DNA of 10,531 bases from Arthrobacter sp. GTDB lineage: Bacteria; Actinomycetota; Actinomycetes; Actinomycetales; Micrococcaceae. The notes beneath the pieces are model-generated. The model had not been told where the DNA came from. It ran no database searches and saw only the letters and a program-made list of their open reading frames with translations. Of the stretch, positions 5,670 to 10,531 are shown piece by piece (position 1 is the stretch's first letter; every line of letters begins with the position of its first letter). The translations under genes and the position numbers were made by a program. The stretch lies in contig JAGLBH010000047.1 of assembly GCA_018260285.1 (NCBI GenBank), forward strand, positions 1 to 10,531, given 5' to 3'.

Positions 5670-7154
5670 CTACAGGACTCCTCGCATGAGCGCCGAGATG
5701 CGCTTGGCGCCCACGAGCATGACGACGCCGAAGAGCACGCTTGCCGCGCCCACGGTGACGAAGTAGGGCACTTCGTTGGCGGGGTCGTAGTACTTGGAGA
5801 CCGTGCCCGCGAGCGTGGTGCCGATCGAGGACGCGAGGAAGTTCAGCGCCACCATCTGGGTGGGGAACTTGGACGGAGCCAGCTTCGTGGCCAGGGAGAG
5901 GCCGATCGGGGAGAGCATGAGCTCGCCCATCGTGAAGAGGAAGAGCACCGCCACGAGCACGAGCACCGGCGTGAGCGCGGCCCCGTTGGCGAACGGGATG
6001 AACACGAAGTACGCGAGCCCGATGATGACGAGGCTCATGCCGAACTTCTGGGGGCTCGACGGCGCGCGCTTGCCCAGCTTGAGCCACAGCCCCGCGAGCA
6101 CCGCCGCGAAGACGATGACGAAGAACGAGTTGATCGACTGGATCCAGGACGGCGGGAACTCCCACGAGCCGATCCGGCGGTCCAGACGCTCGTCCGAGTA
6201 CAGCGCGATGAACGTGAACTGCTGCTGGAACAGGGTCCAGAACATCGCCGCCCCGATGAAGAGCGGGATGAAGGCCTTGACGCGCGAGCGCTCGGTCTCC
6301 GTGGTCTCGGGGTCCCGGAGCATCATCGCGAAGAAGACGACCGCCATGACGACGGCGATGCCCGCGATGATCCAGTCCAGCGAATCCGTGGCCAGGCCGA
6401 TCCACAGGGCCAGGGCCATGAGGGCCAGCCCGCCGCCGACCACGGGGAGGATCTGCTTGCGCGCAGCGCCCTCAAGCCGGTTCGAGGCCCGGTAGGCCTC
6501 CGCCGGGAAGCGCTTGCGGCCCATCGCGTAGACGGCCAGGCCGATCGCCATGCCGACCGCCGCCGCGCCGAAGCCGTAGTGGAAGCCGTAGGAGGTCTGC
6601 AGCCAGCCGGTCATGAGCGGCCCGAAGAGCGCGCCGATGTTGATGCCCATGTAGAAGATCGAGAAGCCCGAGTCCCGGCGCGGGTCCTCCCGCGCGTACA
6701 GGGTTCCGACGACGGCGGTGGCGTTGGCCTTGAGGCCGCCGGAGCCGACTGCCACGAGGACGAGGCCCGTCATGAGCCCGGCCGCCCCGGGGAGGAGGGC
6801 CAGGGCAATGTGGCCCAGCATGATGAGGATGCCCGAGCCGAAGAGCGTGCGCTCCTTGCCGAGCACCCGGTCCGCGATCCACGCGCCCAGGATGGACATG
6901 AGGAAGACGCTGCCGCCGTAGGCCCCGACGATGCCGAGCGCCGTGGTCTTGTCGAAGCCGAGACCGCCCTGGGCGGCCGAGTAGTAGATGTAGTAGGCCA
7001 GGATGCCCTGCATGCCGTAGAAGGAGAAGCGCTCCCACAGCTCCAGCATGAAGAGCACGCCCAGGGGCTTGGGGTGGCCGAACATGGCCGTGTCGTCGGA
7101 CCCGATGCCCGTGGGGGCCTGGTCCGGAGTCGAGGATGTCGTTGAGGAAGTCAC
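5670..7154 (-). CDS. POT/PTR family proton-coupled peptide transporter
   Basis: This is a cytoplasmic-membrane importer of di- and tripeptides of the proton-dependent oligopeptide transporter family (major facilitator superfamily), similar to bacterial DtpT-type proteins. The 494 residues fit the 14-helix bacterial form. Helix 1 carries the ExxER proton-coupling motif, Glu38-Leu-Trp-Glu41-Arg42, followed by FSFYG. Next comes the PTR2 signature GAWIADRVLG with the loop after it. FYMGIN (167-172) is the FYxxIN signature in helix 5, and the helix 10 motif GELMLSPIGL includes Glu411. WTLFQQ in the second half matches the family helix 7 region. The start is a GTG eight bases after TAAGAT on the minus strand, without a Shine-Dalgarno, so a leaderless or nearly leaderless message is likely. 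It is a single gene, ended by the hairpin at 5610-5638. Individual substrates cannot be read from sequence. Confidence 0.95.
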   Translation of the reverse strand: MTSSTTSSTPDQAPTGIGSDDTAMFGHPKPLGVLFMLELWERFSFYGMQGILAYYIYYSAAQGGLGFDKTTALGIVGAYGGSVFLMSILGAWIADRVLGKERTLFGSGILIMLGHIALALLPGAAGLMTGLVLVAVGSGGLKANATAVVGTLYAREDPRRDSGFSIFYMGINIGALFGPLMTGWLQTSYGFHYGFGAAAVGMAIGLAVYAMGRKRFPAEAYRASNRLEGAARKQILPVVGGGLALMALALWIGLATDSLDWIIAGIAVVMAVVFFAMMLRDPETTETERSRVKAFIPLFIGAAMFWTLFQQQFTFIALYSDERLDRRIGSWEFPPSWIQSINSFFVIVFAAVLAGLWLKLGKRAPSSPQKFGMSLVIIGLAYFVFIPFANGAALTPVLVLVAVLFLFTMGELMLSPIGLSLATKLAPSKFPTQMVALNFLASSIGTTLAGTVSKYYDPANEVPYFVTVGAASVLFGVVMLVGAKRISALMRGVL

Positions 7155-7272
7155 AATGACTCATCTTAACCCTGCTATGCGCTCCGCCCTCCGGGCCGAG
7201 AACCGCCGCGAGCGCCGGGCGGGAGCAGGATAGCCTGGGAGCAGCAGATACCACCCCCAGAAAGGCCCCACC
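7155..7272. promoter_or_regulatory. Divergent promoter region, peptide transporter / rhodanese gene
   Basis: On the minus strand TAAGAT (complement of 7163-7168) lies eight bases before the transporter GTG, the spacing of a leaderless or near-leaderless promoter. On the plus strand TAGCCT (7231-7236) could be the -10 box for the rhodanese-pheA pair, leaving a leader of about 30 bases with AGAAAGG (7259-7265) seven bases before the GTG at 7273. No convincing -35 box is visible for either direction. I see no operator-like palindrome in the 118 bp. Confidence 0.5.
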
Positions 7273-7602
7273 GTGCACCAGGCAGAGAACATCTCCGTGA
7301 CAGACGTCAAGACGGACCAGCCCATCCTCGACGTGCGCGAGCAGGACGAGTGGGACGCAGGGCACATCCCCAACGCCGTGCACATTCCCCTGGGCGAGCT
7401 CCCCCTGCGCCTCGACGAGCTCGATGCCGACGCCGACTACCAGGTCATCTGCCTGCGCGGCGGCCGCTCCGCCCAGGCCGTCCAGTGGCTCACGGGCCAG
7501 GGCTACTCCGTGGTCAACGTGGCCGGGGGCATGGACGCGTGGGCCGAGGCCGGGCGGGAGATCACCTCCGACGCCGGCGAGCCCTTCGTCAAGGGCCACT
7601 GA
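7273..7602 (+). CDS. Single-domain rhodanese-like protein
   Basis: A 109-residue, single-domain rhodanese-fold protein of the GlpE/PspE type, probably cytosolic. It opens with a short N-terminal strand and then the family motif DVREQDEWDAGHIPNAVHIP (20-39). The active-site loop is Cys60-Leu-Arg-Gly-Gly-Arg-Ser66, keeping the Cys that carries the persulfide and the Arg residues of the loop. The GGMDAW stretch near the C-terminus is also typical. Proteins of this group move sulfane sulfur from thiosulfate or a persulfide to an acceptor; the six-residue loop size suits sulfur rather than arsenate or phosphate chemistry. The GTG start has a Shine-Dalgarno, AGAAAGG, seven bases upstream. The stop overlaps the pheA start as TGATG, so the two are probably translated together, though no biochemical link between sulfur transfer and phenylalanine synthesis is obvious. 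The physiological donor and acceptor are unknown. Confidence 0.92.
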   Translation: MHQAENISVTDVKTDQPILDVREQDEWDAGHIPNAVHIPLGELPLRLDELDADADYQVICLRGGRSAQAVQWLTGQGYSVVNVAGGMDAWAEAGREITSDAGEPFVKGH

Positions 7603-8507
7603 TGAAGTACTCCTACCTGGGCCCCTCCGGCACGTTCACGGAGGCGGCCCTTCTTCAGGTGCCCGGCGCGCGCGAGGCCGATCGCCTGCCCGCGCCCTCC
7701 GTGCCCGCCGCGCTCCAGTCCGTGCGGGCCGGGGAGACGGACGCCGCGATGGTGCCCATCGAGAACTCCGTCGAGGGGGGCGTCTCCGCGACGCTCGACG
7801 CGATCGCGGCCGGCGACGAGCTGCGGATCCTCTCCGAGCACCTCGTGCCGATCAGCTTTGTTCTGGCAGTGCGCCCCGGCGTCGTGCTCTCAGAGGTGCG
7901 CGGAATCTCCACGCACGGTCACGCGTGGGCCCAGGTGAGCGAGTGGGTGTCCGCGCACCTTCCGGAGAGCGACTACTTCCCGGCGGGGTCGACGGCGGGG
8001 GCCGCCCTCGAGCTCTCCCGCGGGGAGGCGCCGTTCGAGGCGGCGGTGTGCTCGCCCCTCGTGGCCGAGCAGCTCGGGCTCGAGGTGCTCGCGGAGAACA
8101 TCGGCAATGTGGCGGACGCGGTGACTCGGTTCATCCTCGTCGGCCGGCGCGGCCAGATCCCGGCGCCGACGGGCGCGGACAAGACGACCCTCGTCGTGCC
8201 GCTGCCCGAGGACCGGCCGGGCGCGCTCATGGACATCCTGGACCAGTTCGCCACGCGCGGGGTCAACCTCAACCGGATCGAGTCCCGGCCGACGGGGCAG
8301 GGGATCGGCTCCTACTTCTTTTCGATCGACGTCGACGGGCACATCCACGAGGCCCGCCTGGCCGCGGCGCTGCGCGGGCTCCACCGGATCACGACGGTGG
8401 TCTTCCTCGGCTCGTACCCCCGGGCGGACGGGCTGCCCGTGGCGGTCCAGCCGCACACCTCCGACGAGGCGTACCGGTCCGCCGACGAGTGGTTCAAGAC
8501 GCTCTAG
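7602..8507 (+). CDS. pheA: Prephenate dehydratase
   Basis: This cytosolic enzyme dehydrates and decarboxylates prephenate to phenylpyruvate, the step committing to phenylalanine. The 301 residues form the stand-alone actinobacterial version without a chorismate mutase domain. The periplasmic-binding-protein-like catalytic domain starts at once with YLGPSGTFTE (5-14), then PIENS (52-56) and the catalytic Thr175-Arg176-Phe177 motif. A C-terminal ACT domain follows from about residue 190, with GAL (207-209) and ESRP (227-230), the motifs that bind phenylalanine for feedback inhibition, so the enzyme is probably allosterically controlled. The ATG overlaps the rhodanese stop by one base (TGATG), and AAGGG (7591-7595) inside that gene provides a ribosome-binding site. 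No phenylalanine leader peptide or attenuator is seen. The C-terminus past about residue 275 is a short extension of no clear function. Confidence 0.97.
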   Translation: MKYSYLGPSGTFTEAALLQVPGAREADRLPAPSVPAALQSVRAGETDAAMVPIENSVEGGVSATLDAIAAGDELRILSEHLVPISFVLAVRPGVVLSEVRGISTHGHAWAQVSEWVSAHLPESDYFPAGSTAGAALELSRGEAPFEAAVCSPLVAEQLGLEVLAENIGNVADAVTRFILVGRRGQIPAPTGADKTTLVVPLPEDRPGALMDILDQFATRGVNLNRIESRPTGQGIGSYFFSIDVDGHIHEARLAAALRGLHRITTVVFLGSYPRADGLPVAVQPHTSDEAYRSADEWFKTL

Positions 8508-8509
8508 GC

Positions 8510-8549
8510 GGCTCAGGGCGGTTCGGGCTGAGCCCGCTCCGGGGCGGGC
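8510..8549. terminator. Alternative hairpins between convergent pheA and lipid kinase genes
   Basis: Two stems share bases and so exclude each other. GGCTCAG (8510-8516) pairs with CTGAGCC (8528-8534) around an 11-base loop, and GCCCGC (8532-8537) pairs with GCGGGC (8544-8549) around six bases. The region lies between the two stop codons, at 8507 and 8555. GGCTCAGGGC is also present twice as a direct repeat (8510-8519 and 8552-8561), the second copy running into the kinase gene end. There is no T-tract. Termination in both directions is the likely job. Confidence 0.5.
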
Positions 8550-8554
8550 GCGGC

Positions 8555-9724
8555 TCAGGGCCCCGGGACGCGGACGGTGAGGGAGCGCGGCAGGATGCGC
8601 GCCTCCAGGCGGACGGCCTCGCCGGAGAGGTCCCCGTCCAGCTGCGTGCCCATCGGCTCCTGGGTGCGGACGGAGATCTTCGTGGCGTGCTCGTACTTCA
8701 TGACGGGGATGTCCGCCTTCGAGCGGCTGATCGTCTTGAGGGCGATCCACCCCCAGCCCAGCACGTTTCGCGGAGACATGGTGACGATGGAGAGCTGGCC
8801 GTCGTCGACCTCCGCCCCTGGGATGAAGTCCAGGCCCGTGGGAAGGCGCCCCAGGTTGGCGAAGAGGATGCTGCGCACCTTCTTGCGCACGTACGGGCCG
8901 CCGTTGAGGCTGACCTCGACGTCCTTGCGCTCGCCGGGAAGAAGGCGAATGCCCGCGTCCGTGTAGGCGAGCCAGCCGAAGCGCTTCTTGAGGTCGTCAT
9001 TCGTGGCGGCGATGACCTCCGCGTCCAGGCCGATGCCGCCCATGACGAGGAACGTGCTCTTCTTCGTGATGCCAGCGGAGTTCTCGATCTCGATGACGGC
9101 CGTGTCGATCCGGCGGGGGCGGCCGTCCAGGGCGGCATCGATCGCGGCGTCCAGCGCCTTCGGGTCCAGCTTGGACGGGTCGATGCCCACGTTGCGGGCC
9201 AGCAGGTTGCCTGTGCCGAGCGGGACGATGCCCATGGGCACGCGGTCCGGGTTGAGGTTCTCGTTCGCGAGCACGCTCGCGATCTCCCGCACGGTGCCGT
9301 CGCCGCCGGCGGAGAGGACGAGCGTGGCGCCGCGCGCCAGGGCGTCCTCCGTCTGGCGGGCCCCCGGGCTCTCGACGGTGGTCTCCAGGACGAGCGGGGC
9401 CGCCCAGCCGCGCACGGCGCAGGCAAGCCGGACCTGGCGAAGGGCCCGGTCGGCGTCGTTCTTCGAGGGGTTGAGAATGAGGGCCACTCGCGGACTCTCG
9501 ACGCGCCCCCGGGTGCCCCAGGTGTCGCTCGGGTGGGCATTGGCGGAGACGCGCTGATCCGCGTCCGCGAGGGCCTCGAGCGAGCGCCCCTGGAGCTCCT
9601 CCCGCTCGGCGCGACGCCCCGCGGCCCGTCCCGCGCGATACGCGACTGCCGGAAGGGCGATGAGCACCGCGACCAGGCAGGCCCAGGCCCAGAGGGGCAG
9701 GGCGACGAGGGTTGTGAAAGTCAT
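8555..9724 (-). CDS. Diacylglycerol kinase family lipid kinase
   Basis: A membrane-associated kinase of the diacylglycerol/sphingosine kinase (DAGK catalytic) family, 389 residues. It transfers phosphate from ATP to a lipid alcohol, most often diacylglycerol to give phosphatidate. The N-terminus holds one membrane helix (about 5-29) and an Arg/Glu-rich linker. The catalytic domain starts near residue 78 with ALILNPSK, followed by the nucleotide-binding GGDGT (140-144) and PLGTGNLLARN (168-178, with GTGN at 170-173). The C-terminal beta domain ends with QLDGD (361-365), where the family usually has DGE; Asp365 therefore replaces the usual Glu. The N-terminal helix makes it longer than DgkB-like enzymes. 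The ATG lies six bases after TAGGCT on the minus strand, without a Shine-Dalgarno, so the message is probably leaderless. The gene stands alone between convergent pheA and divergent serS. Lipid substrate is inferred from family only. Confidence 0.92.
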   Translation of the reverse strand: MTFTTLVALPLWAWACLVAVLIALPAVAYRAGRAAGRRAEREELQGRSLEALADADQRVSANAHPSDTWGTRGRVESPRVALILNPSKNDADRALRQVRLACAVRGWAAPLVLETTVESPGARQTEDALARGATLVLSAGGDGTVREIASVLANENLNPDRVPMGIVPLGTGNLLARNVGIDPSKLDPKALDAAIDAALDGRPRRIDTAVIEIENSAGITKKSTFLVMGGIGLDAEVIAATNDDLKKRFGWLAYTDAGIRLLPGERKDVEVSLNGGPYVRKKVRSILFANLGRLPTGLDFIPGAEVDDGQLSIVTMSPRNVLGWGWIALKTISRSKADIPVMKYEHATKISVRTQEPMGTQLDGDLSGEAVRLEARILPRSLTVRVPGP

Positions 9725-9795
9725 AAGGCCAGCCTAATGCCCGGGGGAGCGGCGGCGGGAGGAGGGGGCTTGGCGCGGGTCGATATGATGGCAGA
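9725..9795. promoter_or_regulatory. Divergent leaderless promoters, lipid kinase / serS
   Basis: Rightward, TATGAT (9784-9789), one base off the TATAAT consensus, is followed by six bases and then the serS GTG. Leftward, TAGGCT (complement of 9731-9736) is followed by six bases and the lipid kinase ATG. Neither gene has a Shine-Dalgarno at the right distance, and no -35 box with standard spacing stands out. The 71-bp gap is too short for a T-box leader, and I see none. Confidence 0.6.
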
Positions 9796-10531
9796 GTGAT
9801 TGACGTCAAGCATCTCTGCGAAAACCCGTCCGTATACAAGGCCTCCCTCCGCGCTCGCGGCGCCGACGAGTCGGTGGTTGACGCTGTGATCGAGGCGGAT
9901 GCGCTCCGCCGCTCCTCGATTGCCCAGTTCGAGTCCCTGCGGGCTGAGCAGAAGGCCTTCGGCAAGAAGGTCGCCGCCGCCCAGGGCGACGAGAAGAAGG
10001 CGCTCCTCGCCGAGGTGCAGGAGCTCGCCGCGAACGTCAAGAAGGCCGACGCCGATGCTGCCGCCGCTCAGACCCGCCTGACCGAGCTGGCCCGCTCCAT
10101 CCCGAACCTCGTGATCGATGGCGTCCCCGCAGGCGGCGAAGACGACTTTGTCACGGTGAAAACCGTGGGCGAGCGCCCCGTATTCGACTTCGAGCCGCGT
10201 GACCACCTCGAGATCGGCGAGAAGATCGGCGCTCTGGACATGGAGCGCGGCGCGAAGGTCTCCGGCTCGCGGTTCTACTTCCTCAAGGGCGTGGGCGCCC
10301 GGCTGGAGATCGCCCTCATGAACATGGCGCTCGACCAGGCCCTCGAGGCCGGGTTCGAGCCGATGATCACGCCGACCCTCGTCCGCCCCGAGACCATGCA
10401 GGGCACCGGGTTCGACGTGGCGCACGACGACGAGATCTACCGCCTGGCCGAAGACGACCTCTACCTTGTGGGCACGTCCGAGGTGGCCCTTGCCGGGTAC
10501 CACGCCAACGAGATCCTCGACCTGTCCGCAG
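9796..10531 (+). CDS. serS: Seryl-tRNA synthetase, 3' end outside the window
   Basis: SerS is a class II aminoacyl-tRNA synthetase that activates serine with ATP and loads it on tRNA-Ser and tRNA-Sec. The window holds the first 245 codons of about 425. Residues 1-110 form the N-terminal helical arm that grips the long variable arm of the tRNA: a VKHLCENP opening, an SLRAEQKAFGKKV stretch and heptad-like Ala/Lys/Glu-rich sequence of an antiparallel coiled coil, closing at SIPNLVIDGVP. The class II core then begins with the conserved HLEIGEKIGALDMERGAKVSG region (about 136-156), SRFYFLKG and motif 1 near TPTLVRPETMQGTGF. The serine-site TSEVAL motif lies near the right edge; ATP-site motifs 2 and 3 are beyond the window. 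The GTG start gives the expected N-terminus and lies six bases after TATGAT, so a leaderless message is likely. Confidence 0.97.
   Translation, partial: MIDVKHLCENPSVYKASLRARGADESVVDAVIEADALRRSSIAQFESLRAEQKAFGKKVAAAQGDEKKALLAEVQELAANVKKADADAAAAQTRLTELARSIPNLVIDGVPAGGEDDFVTVKTVGERPVFDFEPRDHLEIGEKIGALDMERGAKVSGSRFYFLKGVGARLEIALMNMALDQALEAGFEPMITPTLVRPETMQGTGFDVAHDDEIYRLAEDDLYLVGTSEVALAGYHANEILDLSA

Noticed and set aside
5479..6405. A 308-codon minus-strand frame overlapping the peptide transporter
   Set aside because: Same strand, different phase; composition is shadow-like and no domain is recognisable.
7424..9799. A 791-codon plus-strand open frame across pheA and the lipid kinase
   Set aside because: Arg/Gly/Ala-rich out-of-frame shadow of high-GC coding DNA. 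pheA, and the kinase on the other strand, account for the whole stretch with clear motifs.
1..10531. Mobile element, CRISPR, phage, toxin-antitoxin, tRNA or biosynthetic cluster
   Set aside because: No transposase or integrase, spaced repeats, terminal inverted repeats, tRNA-like fold or small paired genes were seen. Gene style is uniform and the content is housekeeping.

Overview
The window looks like ordinary chromosome from a high-GC actinobacterium, most likely a member of the Micrococcales and perhaps the Micrococcaceae. The reasons are the strong G/C preference at third codon positions, frequent GTG starts, a GT87 mannosyltransferase-type gene, a DUF4190 protein with a Pro/Tyr/Gln-rich N-terminus, and many start codons lying 6-8 nt after a TANNNT -10 box (leaderless transcripts). 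The lineage is inferred from style and gene content, not from a database match. I see no mobile element, CRISPR array, tRNA, rRNA or phage gene, and no stretch over 300 bases without a gene.

Layout. Bases 1-934 hold the 5' part of an unrecognised minus-strand gene that runs off the left edge. It follows a uracil/xanthine-type NCS2 permease gene (964-2274, minus). A 33-bp divergent promoter separates that permease from a DUF1345 membrane protein (2308-3051, plus), whose stop codon overlaps the stop of a convergent thiE (3048-3728, minus) in the tetramer CTAG. A 69-bp divergent promoter then drives thiE leftward and, rightward, a GT87 glycosyltransferase (3798-5096) overlapping a DUF4190 membrane protein (5089-5598). 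A strong hairpin (5610-5638) separates these from a convergent POT-family peptide transporter (5670-7154, minus). A divergent intergenic region leads to a single-domain rhodanese and pheA (prephenate dehydratase), joined by a TGATG overlap (7273-8507). A convergent diacylglycerol-kinase-family lipid kinase (8555-9724, minus) and the divergent 5' part of serS (9796 to the right edge) complete the window.

How the genes relate. The set is mostly housekeeping: nucleobase and peptide uptake, thiamine and phenylalanine biosynthesis, envelope glycolipid or lipid metabolism, and seryl-tRNA charging. Only three pairs look co-transcribed: permease plus unknown gene, GT87 plus DUF4190, and rhodanese plus pheA.

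The most interesting signal is in the starts. Six genes (permease, DUF1345, thiE, peptide transporter, lipid kinase, serS) have TANNNT 6-8 nt before the start and no usable ribosome-binding site. The genes with a clear Shine-Dalgarno either have a -10 box much further upstream or lie inside an operon. I did not find a new multi-gene system here.
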